This document shows positions 49,973-59,511 of a DNA stretch of 64,000 nt, piece by piece (position 1 is the stretch's first letter; each line of letters begins with the position of its first letter). The stretch comes from an uncultured Bacteroidales bacterium. Its GTDB lineage: Bacteria > Bacteroidota > Bacteroidia > Bacteroidales > Bacteroidaceae. Location of the stretch: the NCBI GenBank assembly GCA_945836755.1, contig CAMAMB010000001.1, forward strand, positions 1 to 64,000, given 5' to 3'. Both the position numbers and the translations under genes were made by a program. Under the pieces are notes generated by a model. It saw nothing but the letters and a program-made list of their open reading frames with translations. It made no database searches and was not told the DNA's origin.

Positions 49973-50237
49973 AAAATGCTCCGTCTGGTGTCGGCTCCTT
50001 TTACGCTGTAGCGGCGAAGCGTGGCTGCCACCTTGTCGGTGGCGTCAGGCCCTTGCGTCGAAGTGAGCGACAAGGTGAAACAGTATGGTGAGGCCGCCCT
50101 CAGACGACCGCCGCAAAGGTACAATATTCTTCCGGCTCACGGCCGGCGGTCCATCGCTTCTGCCCCCGTCTTTCCTTGTCGGCGCGGCCGGCCAGACCTT
50201 TTCGTCGTTACTGCATGCCCCGCCCCCGATGGGGAGA

Positions 50238-50540
50238 AATGCTACATTGATGGCAGGTGGCGGCTTCAAATACTACATACGTAAACCTTTGAGCCATAGC
50301 GTAATGCAAGATTAGTGTAAGATGTGTAGGTAAATGCTGCAACCACAAACGTATAGGCATACAGCGCCCCTCTCTCACCTTACACAGCCCCCTCCTCCCA
50401 AGTCACCCCCCACCATCCAGCTCCGCCTTCTCACCGCAAGGCATCTCGTCACCACGGCAATGCTTCCAGTTTTAACGGCAATGCTTCCAGTTTTAACGGC
50501 AATGCTTCCAGTTTTTTCTACAAGCATTCCCGTTGCCCCA
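50238..50540. repeat. Intergenic repeat element, copy B, with 21-bp phased ATGCTTCC array
   Basis: ATGCTACATTGATGGCAGG ... GCAAGATTAGTGTAAGATGTG ... CACCTTACA ... ATGCTTCCAGTTTTAACGGCA repeated at 21-bp period (about 50460-50522). Confidence 0.65.
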
Positions 50541-50651
50541 ATATTCCATGGGCAACCTCAGCGTAACCTTGCAGGCTGCCCCCAACTCCTCGAGCCGTAG
50601 CGCTGCCGGCTACGAATTCTACCTTTTTTCTGAAAAAAAGCGGCCCGCTGC

Positions 50652-50681
50652 TTGCCGGTAACGAAAAATGTACTACTTTTG
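50652..50681 (+). promoter_or_regulatory. Bacteroidota-type promoter of tRNA gene
   Basis: TTG-N19-TACTTTTG, about 40 bp upstream of the tRNA. Confidence 0.75.
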
Positions 50682-50721
50682 CACTCGCAAACGGGGGATA
50701 GCTCCCGGATCGCAGCATTCC

Positions 50722-50795
50722 GGCGCGATAGCTCAGCTGGTTAGAGCGCATGATTCATAATCATGAGGTCGACAGTTCAAGCCTGTCTCGCGCTA
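50722..50795 (+). tRNA. tRNA with CAU anticodon (Met; Ile2 not excluded)
   Basis: GGCGCGA/TCGCGCT acceptor, GCTC/GAGC D-stem, CATGA-TTCATAA-TCATG anticodon arm, GACAG-TTCAAGC-CTGTC T-arm. Confidence 0.95.
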
Positions 50796-50808
50796 CTCCT
50801 AAGTCTAA

Positions 50809-50838
50809 AGCAATCACATCACTTGTGGTTGCTTTTTC
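50809..50838 (+). terminator. Terminator downstream of tRNA
   Basis: AGCAATCACA-tcact-TGTGGTTGCT-TTTT. Confidence 0.85.
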
Positions 50839-50925
50839 CGTTATAAGTCCCTTGGCCTTCGCCGCCGGCCGGAGTCTCCGGTCGGGGCAGTCCGTTAGCG
50901 GGCTCGGGCCAACCTCTTACTGAAC

Positions 50926-53187
50926 GTGATGCACACTTTTACCCGCCGTCTCAGCACCCTCCTCCATGTTTCCTACTTCGCCGCCCACCGCTTGCAGCTT
51001 GTGGCTCTTACGGTGGTGCTTGTTGTCTTGCTGCTTCTTGTGGCCCTGTGGCCTTGGGGACGCGGCCGGGCCGACCGTGCGGTAGTTCGAGTGGTAGCCC
51101 GTAGTTGTTATGTGCTCCCTCTCGAGAAGGGCGACACCCTCTACATCTCCGCGCGGCCTGACAGCCTGGCTGAGGCCTCCTTCCGCGCCGCCGACGTGAC
51201 GGCCGACAGCTGCATGACCACGGGCGTGTGGGTGACCGAAGAGGGCCACCTGCTCACCTCCGCCGCGCTGGTTCACGCCCAGCCGCTACTGCTGCCCACC
51301 TCTGTTGTCAAAGACCGCCTGCGGAGGGTGGACAGCCGCTTGCTGCGGGAGAGAGAGAGCCTGCGACAGGTGGAGGACGACCTCGACTACTATGCCCGCA
51401 CCCACGACCTCACCGACGATGGTTACAACGAGGTGATGGCTTACCGCACAGCCACGCTCGAGCGTGCCCGGTCTATTGACTCCACGCATGTCTTGCTGCA
51501 GCGCGCCCTTTCCATGGCCGAGGCCGAGGCCACGCTGCAGGCTGAGGTACGGGCCACGGGGTATAGCGTGAACGACAGCTGCTGTGAGCGTACCGAGGCG
51601 GCGCTTCGTCTCATCCATGCCACAGACGACGGCCTGCTTGTGCTGCGTGCGCGCCACGGCCTGCTGCCCTTAGCCTTCAGCCGGCTGGCAGCCTATCGCT
51701 TTGGCACCTACTCCCATGGCGCTGAGACCATAGGCTTCGCCGATCTGGGTGGCCCTTCAGCCGCTCCGCGCCCTTTGACGTTAGACACCACGAAGGCGAC
51801 GCTTCCCGTCACCGAGGGGGCCATTTCGCTCAACCCTTCCTGTCAGCTCTGCGGACTGCGCGTGCAGGGCCGGCGCCTGTCGTCGTATGCCTTGGGCAGC
51901 GCATTGGCCCATCTCCATGCTCCGCCGTTCTGGTGGCTGCGCAATGTGGTGGCCTGGGTACGCCGCACCCTATTGCGCCTCAGCGACAGCGGCGAGACGA
52001 GCCCCTTTGTGCGTACCACCCGCTTGCCGCTCTCGGCGGCAGCCCCCGTGCCGGCAGTAGGTAGCTACAGCCTCCCTTCCGGCAGCCACTATGTGGGACA
52101 GACTGTGGAGCATGATGGCCGGCGCCGGCGCGAGGGCTACGGCGAATGGACCGACAGCTTGGGAGTGCGCTACCTTGGCCTTTGGACCGCCGACACCTTA
52201 GCCGTGGGGCAAAGGCTTAGCGCCGACGCCCGATATACGGGACACTTTGCGGCACGGCGCGACAGTCTTGGGCGCATAGACGGGCTACACCCCGAAGGAC
52301 AGGGCAGGCTCGAGTCGGCCGCATTGTATTATAACGGCACATGGCACGAAGGCCGGCGCCATGGCGAAGGCTTTGGCTGTGAGCCCAAGGCCGGCGTGCA
52401 CTACGGCACATGGCGTCACGACAAGTTTAAGGGCGAGCACATGGTCTACACCTCGCAGCGCGTCTACGGCATAGACATCTCGCGTTATCAGCACGAGATA
52501 CCACAGACCGTCACCGTGAGAGGCCGCCGAGGCCGCAAGCGCAAGGTCAAACGCACAAAGGTCTATCCCATCGACTGGAACAATCTTCGCATCAGCAGCC
52601 TGGGGCCCGGCCGACGCTCCGACGGGACAGTGGACTACCCCGTCTCGTTCGTCTATATCAAGGCCACCGAAGGTACTGCCATCGTCAACAAGTATTATAC
52701 AGCCGACCAGCGGGCAGCCCGCAGTCGTGGCATAGCCGTGGGGGCTTATCACTTTCTCAGTTACAAGTCGACGGGTGAGGCCCAGGCAGCCTGGTTTCTG
52801 CGCCATGCTTCGGTGCAGCCCCGTGACCTTCCGCCCGTGCTCGACGTAGAGCCTACCGACAGACAGATAGCCGACATGGGAGGCCGAGACGTACTCTTCA
52901 GCAAGATGCAGGGCTGGCTGCGGGTGGTGGAGCAACGCACGGGCAAGCGCCCCATCCTTTACGTGAGCCAGAACTTCATTGACAAGCACCTTGTCCATGC
53001 CCCCGAGCGACTGAAGAGCGACTACGAGGTGTGGGTGGCCCGTTACGGTGCCTATCGTCCCTATGTGCGACTACTCCACTGGCAGCTCTCGCCACAAGGC
53101 AAGGTGCGCGGCATCCACGGCGATGTCGACATCAATGTGTTCAATGGTACGAAGGCCCAGTTTGCCGATTATCTGCGGTCGTTGTGA
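50926..53187 (+). CDS. Membrane-anchored multidomain protein: trypsin-like-fold-resembling N-region, MORN repeats, C-terminal GH25 lysozyme domain
   Basis: N-terminal TM (LTVVLVVLLLLVALW); TTGVWVTEEGHLLTSAALV; MORN-like YYNGTWHEGRRHGEGFG; GH25 YGIDISRYQHEI...VYPIDWNNLRI...VSFVYIKATEGTAIVNKYY...GAYHFLSYKSTGEAQAAWFL...LPPVLDVE. Confidence 0.85.
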   Translation: MMHTFTRRLSTLLHVSYFAAHRLQLVALTVVLVVLLLLVALWPWGRGRADRAVVRVVARSCYVLPLEKGDTLYISARPDSLAEASFRAADVTADSCMTTGVWVTEEGHLLTSAALVHAQPLLLPTSVVKDRLRRVDSRLLRERESLRQVEDDLDYYARTHDLTDDGYNEVMAYRTATLERARSIDSTHVLLQRALSMAEAEATLQAEVRATGYSVNDSCCERTEAALRLIHATDDGLLVLRARHGLLPLAFSRLAAYRFGTYSHGAETIGFADLGGPSAAPRPLTLDTTKATLPVTEGAISLNPSCQLCGLRVQGRRLSSYALGSALAHLHAPPFWWLRNVVAWVRRTLLRLSDSGETSPFVRTTRLPLSAAAPVPAVGSYSLPSGSHYVGQTVEHDGRRRREGYGEWTDSLGVRYLGLWTADTLAVGQRLSADARYTGHFAARRDSLGRIDGLHPEGQGRLESAALYYNGTWHEGRRHGEGFGCEPKAGVHYGTWRHDKFKGEHMVYTSQRVYGIDISRYQHEIPQTVTVRGRRGRKRKVKRTKVYPIDWNNLRISSLGPGRRSDGTVDYPVSFVYIKATEGTAIVNKYYTADQRAARSRGIAVGAYHFLSYKSTGEAQAAWFLRHASVQPRDLPPVLDVEPTDRQIADMGGRDVLFSKMQGWLRVVEQRTGKRPILYVSQNFIDKHLVHAPERLKSDYEVWVARYGAYRPYVRLLHWQLSPQGKVRGIHGDVDINVFNGTKAQFADYLRSL

Positions 53188-53344
53188 GCTGAGCGTCCGG
53201 CTTTCGCCCCTGCCTGCTCCGTCAGAGAGCGGCATTCATTCCGGGAGAAGGGAACGCAAAACAACTTTTTGACTTATGTAGTCTCATATATGCTACATTT
53301 TGGTAACTTTGCAGGACTACACAAAAACAAATAGTAAGTAACGG

Positions 53345-55015
53345 ATGAATTTATTTATCAAGAAAACAGTCGAAGAGCTTCAGCGCGAGGCAACCAACGA
53401 CGGCGGTGCCGGCCTCAAGCGCGTGTTGGGCGCCGGCGGTCTGATAGCCTTGGGCGTCGGCGTCATCATCGGTGCCGGCCTCTTCTCCGTCACGGGCATT
53501 GTGGCCGGTGCGCACACCGGGCCTGCCATCGTGCTTAGCTTTGCCCTTGCAGCCATCGCCTGCGCCTTTGCAGGTCTGTGTTATGCCGAGTTTGCTTCGA
53601 TGTTGCCCATCTCCGGCTCCGCCTACACCTACTCCTACTTCACCATGGGCGAGCTCGTGGCCTGGATAATAGGCTGGGACCTCGTGTTGGAGTATTCGGT
53701 GGCCGCGGTGGCCGTCAGCGTCTCGTGGAGCCGTTATCTCTGTGTGATGTTGCAGGACATAGGCTTTGAGCTGCCCGCGGCCTACACGGCTTGTCCGGCC
53801 GACGGTGGTGTGATTAACCTGCCGGCCATGATACTGGTGGTCGTGCTGTCGCTCATCCTGATGCGGGGCACGAAGGGAAGCTCGCGTTTCAATGACATCA
53901 TGGTGGTGCTCAAGCTGCTGGTGGTGCTTTCGTTCATCGTGATAGGCTTACAGTATGTGCGTAGTGAGCACCTCACTCCTTTCATCCCCGACAACACCGG
54001 CACCTTCGGCGAGTATGGCTGGTCGGGCATACTTCGAGGCGCAGCCATCGTGTTCTTCGCCTATATAGGCTTCGACGCGGTGAGCACGGCGGCGCAGGAA
54101 ACCAAAAATCCCAAGCGCAACATGCCCATCGGCATCCTTGGCTCTCTGCTGATATGCACGGTGCTCTACATGCTCTTCGCCTTTGTCATGACAGGCGTGG
54201 TTGACTACCATGCTTACATAGGCGCCGACAGCATAGCGCCGGCCGCCACCGCCGTGGCCCACATGGGGCCCGTGGGGGCAGACGGGGTAGTGCACCCGGC
54301 CTTCCCCTGGCTCAATCGTGGCATCATTGTAGCCATCCTGCTGGGCTATGCCAGTGTGGTGCTGGTGATGCTGCTTGGTCAGAGCCGCGTCTTCTTCAGC
54401 ATGAGCCGCGACGGACTGCTTCCCCCGCTCTTCTCCCATCTTCATAAGCGCTGGCACACACCGGCCCGCAGCAACCTCCTCTTCATGGTGCTTATCAGTC
54501 TCGGCGCCGGCTTCATCCCCCCCGGCATTGCAGGCGAGATGACCAGCATTGGCACACTCTTGGCCTTCGCGCTCGTATGCCTCGGGGTCATTGTGGTGCG
54601 TCGCACCCAGCCCAATGCCCCACGCAGTTTCAAGACCCCGCTTGTGCCTTACATCCCGGCTGCCGGCGTGGTGTGCTGCGTGGGCATGATGATTTTCTTG
54701 CCCGCCGACACGTGGATACGCCTTGTCATGTGGATGTTGCTCGGTATAGACATCTACTCCTACTATGGCATCAGCCACAGCGTGGTGGGCGGAGGAACTA
54801 ACCGCCGCCATGGTCAGACCATCCTCAGCGCCATTGGCATCTTCGTGGCACTGCTTTGCGTCATCACCGGCTTCTGGCATCAAGCCACGGCAGGCTGGGA
54901 CGCAGACAAGACCATGTTCTGGATAGCCGTCCTCTTCGGTGTAGGCCATATCTTCTTCTATCTGATCAGAGGCTTCTCGGCACAACGTACGGCCGACAAG
55001 CCGGCCGGCAACTAA
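53345..55015 (+). CDS. APC family amino acid permease
   Basis: LGAGGLIALGVGVIIGAGLFSVTGIVAGAHTGPAIVLSFALAAIACAFAGLCYAEFASMLPISGSAYTYSYFTMGELVAWIIGWDLVLEY. Confidence 0.93.
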   Translation: MNLFIKKTVEELQREATNDGGAGLKRVLGAGGLIALGVGVIIGAGLFSVTGIVAGAHTGPAIVLSFALAAIACAFAGLCYAEFASMLPISGSAYTYSYFTMGELVAWIIGWDLVLEYSVAAVAVSVSWSRYLCVMLQDIGFELPAAYTACPADGGVINLPAMILVVVLSLILMRGTKGSSRFNDIMVVLKLLVVLSFIVIGLQYVRSEHLTPFIPDNTGTFGEYGWSGILRGAAIVFFAYIGFDAVSTAAQETKNPKRNMPIGILGSLLICTVLYMLFAFVMTGVVDYHAYIGADSIAPAATAVAHMGPVGADGVVHPAFPWLNRGIIVAILLGYASVVLVMLLGQSRVFFSMSRDGLLPPLFSHLHKRWHTPARSNLLFMVLISLGAGFIPPGIAGEMTSIGTLLAFALVCLGVIVVRRTQPNAPRSFKTPLVPYIPAAGVVCCVGMMIFLPADTWIRLVMWMLLGIDIYSYYGISHSVVGGGTNRRHGQTILSAIGIFVALLCVITGFWHQATAGWDADKTMFWIAVLFGVGHIFFYLIRGFSAQRTADKPAGN

Positions 55016-55056
55016 GCGAAGGGCCGGGCCACTCTGCTCGTCCATTTCTCCGCTTG

Positions 55057-55092
55057 TTGAGGCGCAAGTAGCAACCGCTACCTGCGCCTCAA
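55057..55092 (+). terminator. Terminator of APC permease gene
   Basis: TTGAGGCGCAAGTAGC-aacc-GCTACCTGCGCCTCAA. Confidence 0.7.
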
Positions 55093-55178
55093 TGCTTTAT
55101 CTGCCCCTTTAGTGAGGGGTAACAGTACTTTCATAACGGAGCAACAGGCTTGTAACCCGGGTTGGACAACTTTGCAGC

Positions 55179-55394
55179 GTGACAGATAGTAGTTATCATT
55201 TAAGTAAGTTACTGATGCAATTGTTTTGTAAGCGGAGCCTTCTTGCTCTGCTCCTTGTGTGTTGTCCGCTCGCGGCTTGGGTCATTGATGTGCGCGGCAG
55301 AGTGATTGACCGGGAAACGGGGGAGGGCCTTGTAGGTGCCGCCGCTCTCGCTCCCGCCCATTGTGTCGGCGGCGCCCGCCGGGTGTACCATTGA
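55179..55394 (+). pseudogene. Possible N-terminal remnant of a TonB-dependent receptor / carboxypeptidase-like regulatory domain protein
   Basis: MQLFCKRSLLALLLVCCPLAAWVIDVRGRVIDRETGEGLVGAAALA: signal peptide plus start of CarboxypepD_reg-like motif, then stop; preceded by promoter-like TTG...CAACTTTG. Confidence 0.45.
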
Positions 55395-55420
55395 GGGGGG
55401 CCGACGCTGTCAGTATGCAG

Positions 55421-55471
55421 CCCGCCCTGCCGGTGGCGCTGTAGGCTGCAGCAGCCTTCCGGCAGGGCGGG
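55421..55471 (-). terminator. Hairpin downstream of S8 protease gene
   Basis: CCCGCCCTGCCGG...CCGGCAGGGCGGG, 13-bp perfect stem. Confidence 0.55.
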
Positions 55472-55516
55472 GTAGGGGGGGAGGACTAAGGTGGGCGTGG
55501 CGAGCCTACGCGAGGG

Positions 55517-57712
55517 TCAGCGCACTACTATCTTGCGCGTCAGCCGCGCTGTGGGCGTGGCCAGCTCCAGCAGGTAGACTCCCGGGGCAAGCGTGTGCAA
55601 AGGCACTTCCAACTCGCTGCCGGCTTTGGCATCGGTCAGCGAGCGGTGCTGCACCCTTTGGCCCGACGCGCCATAGAGCGTCAAGCGCAGCGAGCTCACG
55701 TGGTGGTTAAGCAACACGCGGTAGGAGCTGCCTTGCCGGCTCAGCGTGAAGGGCGAGGCGGGCAGCACAGCGTCGGCCGTGCCGCTCTGTCGTGCGTAGA
55801 CGAGGGCTTGCTTCAGTCCCTCGTACACGTCGAGTTTGCCGTAACCCCAGAGCTCGTCCCATCCTTCGGTGTCGCCCGTGCCTGTCAGCTCGTCGCGCCG
55901 CGAGGTGGTACGTATGATGGACGCCAGTTGTTCGTGTGTCAGCGAGGGGCACGCTTCCAACCACAGCGCCACAGCACCCGTCACCATGGGGGTAGACATG
56001 GAGGTGCCGCTTTTCAGGCCGTAGTAGAAGCTTTCACCGCCTGCAGTCACCTTGTGAGTCACGTAAGCCGACGTTTCGCGGAACGTAGATGGCTGTTTCG
56101 ACAGTGACGAGAGCACGTATCCCCCCGGAGCAGCCACGGAAGGCTTGGGCGTGGAGCAGAGTGAAGGCCCGGCACTCGAGAAGTAACAGAGCGACTGTAG
56201 CGGGTAACTGCCCGACGACACGTTGTAGGCATGGCCGCTCAGTGAGGTCCAGGAGCTGCGTGCAGTATATGCTCCCACGGCGATGGCCCGCTCTATGCAG
56301 GCACCATCTTCACACACGAGAAAACGGTCGTCGCCCATCACCTGAGTGGCGGCGAAGGGGGAGAGAGGGAGCGAACAGAACTCTGTGTCGTAGTAGTCGT
56401 AGTCTAACCAGGCGTGGAAGCCCGTGTGACGCTGCCCCGCCACCTCCAAGAGATAGTAAACCGTGCTCTCCGAGGCGCTGAGGGGCAGCGAGTCACGGGC
56501 CACGGCGAAGAGGTCGCTGCAGACCGCGTGCAGCTCAATCAGTTGCTTGCCGTTGTAGGGCTGCACGGCGTCGTAGAGTGTGTATCTGTCTGTGAGCGCC
56601 CCGAGGGCAGCGGTTTGTGCGGTGCTGAAGGGGTATATCTTCCCCTTGTACCACAGGGCAGGGCGCACGGCGAGCGGGCTGCTGCCGTCGGTCGTGCTCG
56701 ACCATAGTTGTAGATGGATGATGCCGTCGGTTTGGGGGCGGAATGCAAGGTAGGCGATTGCTCCGTCGGCCTCGAAGTCGTGGGAGGCATGAACGAAACA
56801 ACCGGCCTCGTTGCCGGCGGCAGCCACCATGAAGCCACCATGGGCCATGAGGCTGTCCATCGACTGCGAGAAGGGCGAACGTCCGTCGTGCGGTCCGAGC
56901 ATAGAGCCGAAGCTCATGTTGACGACCCAGGGGCTGCCCTGCGCCTCGGCATACTGCTTGATGGCCTTGGCCTGCCGGAGTATCTGCGTGGAGGTGAGTT
57001 CGGAGGGCGCCATGATGAGGGCGGCCTCGGGGGCTACTCCGCAGACGGGGAGCGTCTCACTGCGTGCGCCGGTGGCTATGCCGGCCACGTGGGTGGCATG
57101 TTCTTGGCCGGCATGGTCAGTGGCTTCGGCGGGAACGATGGTGCTGACGGTGTCGGCGTCGGGCAGCACGATGCGGAAGGGACGCTGTGCGAAGGCAGGA
57201 TGACGGTACTCAAAGCCGGTGTCAATGATGCCCACCACGACGCCCTTGCCGGTGAAGGGTGTCTCTATGCCCTTGCCGGCTGTCACCTTGTCGGCTCCTA
57301 TGTCGGGGAGAGCCTTGTCGAGGCGTAGCTTGGCCCGGCGTGGCAGCTCGGCGTAGGTCAGGCTCTCAATGGTGCCGAGGGCGTCTAATCGGCTCGGGGG
57401 CAGCCGGAGCGTGAGGGTATGGCTGTCGATGGCCTTTGCCGTGCCCCCAAGGCTACTTACGGCCTCGATGGCCGACGCGGCATCGGTGCAGGTGGCTAAT
57501 AGTTCGATACGTTCGCCGGTGGCTGTGGGCGTAGGGGCAAAGGGGGCTGCGAGGGCAGGGCTGCGCTGGTGGAGATAGGCGGTCAGTAGCGGACCGAAGG
57601 TGGGTTGCCCGGGACCGGCGGCCGGCTGCGACCATAGGGGAAGCTCGACCATGGCGAGGGCGGCTACAGCGAGCATGTGTCTGAGAGCGCGGGATAAGCG
57701 GGAAGGGCGCAT
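55517..57712 (-). CDS. S8 (subtilisin-like) serine peptidase with C-terminal Por/T9SS-like sorting tail
   Basis: VVVGIIDTGFEYRHPAF (Asp), HATHVAGIATG (His), YGLKSGTSMSTPMVTGAVAL (Ser); C-term LAPGVYLLELATPTARLTRKIVVR; start likely 57712 rather than 57754. Confidence 0.93.
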   Translation of the reverse strand: MRPSRLSRALRHMLAVAALAMVELPLWSQPAAGPGQPTFGPLLTAYLHQRSPALAAPFAPTPTATGERIELLATCTDAASAIEAVSSLGGTAKAIDSHTLTLRLPPSRLDALGTIESLTYAELPRRAKLRLDKALPDIGADKVTAGKGIETPFTGKGVVVGIIDTGFEYRHPAFAQRPFRIVLPDADTVSTIVPAEATDHAGQEHATHVAGIATGARSETLPVCGVAPEAALIMAPSELTSTQILRQAKAIKQYAEAQGSPWVVNMSFGSMLGPHDGRSPFSQSMDSLMAHGGFMVAAAGNEAGCFVHASHDFEADGAIAYLAFRPQTDGIIHLQLWSSTTDGSSPLAVRPALWYKGKIYPFSTAQTAALGALTDRYTLYDAVQPYNGKQLIELHAVCSDLFAVARDSLPLSASESTVYYLLEVAGQRHTGFHAWLDYDYYDTEFCSLPLSPFAATQVMGDDRFLVCEDGACIERAIAVGAYTARSSWTSLSGHAYNVSSGSYPLQSLCYFSSAGPSLCSTPKPSVAAPGGYVLSSLSKQPSTFRETSAYVTHKVTAGGESFYYGLKSGTSMSTPMVTGAVALWLEACPSLTHEQLASIIRTTSRRDELTGTGDTEGWDELWGYGKLDVYEGLKQALVYARQSGTADAVLPASPFTLSRQGSSYRVLLNHHVSSLRLTLYGASGQRVQHRSLTDAKAGSELEVPLHTLAPGVYLLELATPTARLTRKIVVR

Positions 57713-57798
57713 GGCGGTGGACGTGAGTGAACGTAAAAAAGAAACGCCTGCCACAGTGCAGACGTTGCGGAGGCGAGGCCGTGGGAGGCGAGAGAGGC

Positions 57799-58203
57799 TT
57801 AGAGGGTTTCTTGTCCCTCTCGGTAGGCACGCGGGGTGCAGCTGAAGAGGCGGTGGAATGCCAAGTAGAAAGCCTGGCGCGAGGCAAAGCCTGCGAGTAG
57901 CCCTATCTCCTCGGCCGTCATCTGGGCAAAGCGTGGGGAGCGTAGCATCTTGCAGGCGTCGCGCAGCCGCAGACCGTTGACGAGAGCGGCGTAGTTCTTG
58001 CCGGTGGCCAAGGCTACGGCAGAGGAAATATAGCGCACGTTGACCTGAAGGTCGGAGGCTAAGCGGGCCGCCGTGTAAGAGGGGTCGCGGTAGAGCTTGT
58101 GGGCCGTGAGATGCTTGAGCACATTGATGTATATCTCGTCGGCGCGACTGTCTTTGATGCGCGACAGATAGGCAGGGCGTGCTTTCTTCTTTTCAGGGAA
58201 CAT
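57799..58203 (-). CDS. AraC-family helix-turn-helix transcriptional regulator
   Basis: LRLRDACKMLRSPRFAQMTAEEIGLLAGFASRQAFYLAFHRLFSCTPRAYREG. Confidence 0.9.
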   Translation of the reverse strand: MFPEKKKARPAYLSRIKDSRADEIYINVLKHLTAHKLYRDPSYTAARLASDLQVNVRYISSAVALATGKNYAALVNGLRLRDACKMLRSPRFAQMTAEEIGLLAGFASRQAFYLAFHRLFSCTPRAYREGQETL

Positions 58204-58305
58204 GGGGATATGGGGTTATAGGCTGAGGCGGCCGGCGTGCGGCTGCGGTGTGCGGTCATGGCCTCGAAGGCCGAGTAAGCTGGCGAGGCAGGTGGCTGCC
58301 ACGGC

Positions 58306-58566
58306 TTACTTGATTTCTTCAAAGTCGACGTACTCTCCTTCGTGCTGCTCAAAGATTTTTTCGCCTTTTCGACCGGCCGCTTGCTGCGTCTCCCATTGGC
58401 GGGCATTGGTGTGGCGGTCGTCTTCAGGCCGTGGCGCTTTGCGGAAGGGGGAGGCACTCCGGCGTCCACTCCCGAAGAGCAGGTCGCCAATCATGCGGAA
58501 GAGCCCGAAGGCTACGAAGATGAAAAAGAAAAAGAGGGTGAAGAGGCATCCGAATAATCCACTCAT
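58306..58566 (-). CDS. DUF4834-like small membrane protein
   Basis: MSGLFGCLFTLFFFFIFVAFGLFRMIGDLLFG plus charged tail; typical Bacteroidota family layout. Confidence 0.65.
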   Translation of the reverse strand: MSGLFGCLFTLFFFFIFVAFGLFRMIGDLLFGSGRRSASPFRKAPRPEDDRHTNARQWETQQAAGRKGEKIFEQHEGEYVDFEEIK

Positions 58567-58651
58567 AACGTTGTGCGGGGAAAGGGTTAGGGGGTACGGT
58601 CTCCATGGCGCAAAGTACGTGCCAAAGAGGCGTAAAGCGTGAACTATCGGC

Positions 58652-59383
58652 TTATTTACCCTTCAAAAAGTAAGAATTGGCCACTGAGACAAGGACGTAG
58701 AGCACGATGACAGCGGCAAAGCCCTTGATGCCTAAGAAGAGAAGCAGCACCGCCGCGATGAGGATGAACGTGTAGCGCAGCACATTGCTCATAAGGTCAA
58801 AAGTCTTGAACTTGAGAGCGAACATGGGTATCTCCGACACCAGCAACCACGACGAGAGGACCACGCCTAAGAGCAGGGCGGCTGTGAGGTAGGGGGCTGC
58901 GTCGGTCTGACTGAGCCGGCCGCTCTCGCAGAGCCCCAAGGCAAGCGCTCCCCAGAAGAGGGCATTGGCCGGGGTGGGCAGGCCGATGAAGGAAGTGGTC
59001 TGACGTTCGTCGACATTGAACTTAGCCAAGCGAAGACCCGAGAAAGCGGCTATGAGGAAGGCTGTAAAGGGCAGGAGGTCGGTGAGCAAGGGGCCGAAGC
59101 CGCAGTGCATGGCTGTGAGGTGCACCGTGGACTGAAGCATGGAGAACACGATGGAGGCCGGGGCAAGGCCAAAGGTGATGTCGTCGGCCAGCGAGTCCAG
59201 CTCCTTGCCTATGACGGACGATACGCCCAGCAGGCGGGCAACAAAGCCATCAAGGAAGTCGAACGCTGCACCTATGACGATGAAGGCCAGCGCCATCTGG
59301 TAGTTGGCCTGAAGGGCGAAGTAGGTGGCCACACAGCCGGAAACGAGGTTGCAGAGGGTGATGGTATTGGGTAGATGTTTCAT
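58652..59383 (-). CDS. pssA: CDP-diacylglycerol--serine O-phosphatidyltransferase
   Basis: MKHLPNTITLCNLVSGCVATYFAL; DFLDGFVARLLGVSSVIGKELDSLADDITFGLAPA (CDP-alcohol phosphotransferase). Confidence 0.94.
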   Translation of the reverse strand: MKHLPNTITLCNLVSGCVATYFALQANYQMALAFIVIGAAFDFLDGFVARLLGVSSVIGKELDSLADDITFGLAPASIVFSMLQSTVHLTAMHCGFGPLLTDLLPFTAFLIAAFSGLRLAKFNVDERQTTSFIGLPTPANALFWGALALGLCESGRLSQTDAAPYLTAALLLGVVLSSWLLVSEIPMFALKFKTFDLMSNVLRYTFILIAAVLLLFLGIKGFAAVIVLYVLVSVANSYFLKGK

Positions 59384-59511
59384 GATGGGATGCAGCAAGG
59401 TGGGAGAAGTGGTGAAGAGGTGGATGAGAAGTGTGGCGGCCGGCCCGGCCAATGCGGAAAGGGGCTGTTATCCGGCGGCAGCCCGGGAAATCCCGGTTGG
59501 AGTAGTAGCAG

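Noticed and set aside
49973-50120. Possible lysine riboswitch upstream of LysO
   Set aside because: The leader lacks recognisable lysine-riboswitch core motifs; only a TACCTTTG promoter element was evident.
53948-55045. 365-aa minus-strand ORF opposite the APC permease
   Set aside because: Antisense shadow ORF of a hydrophobic membrane protein gene; no domain recognised.
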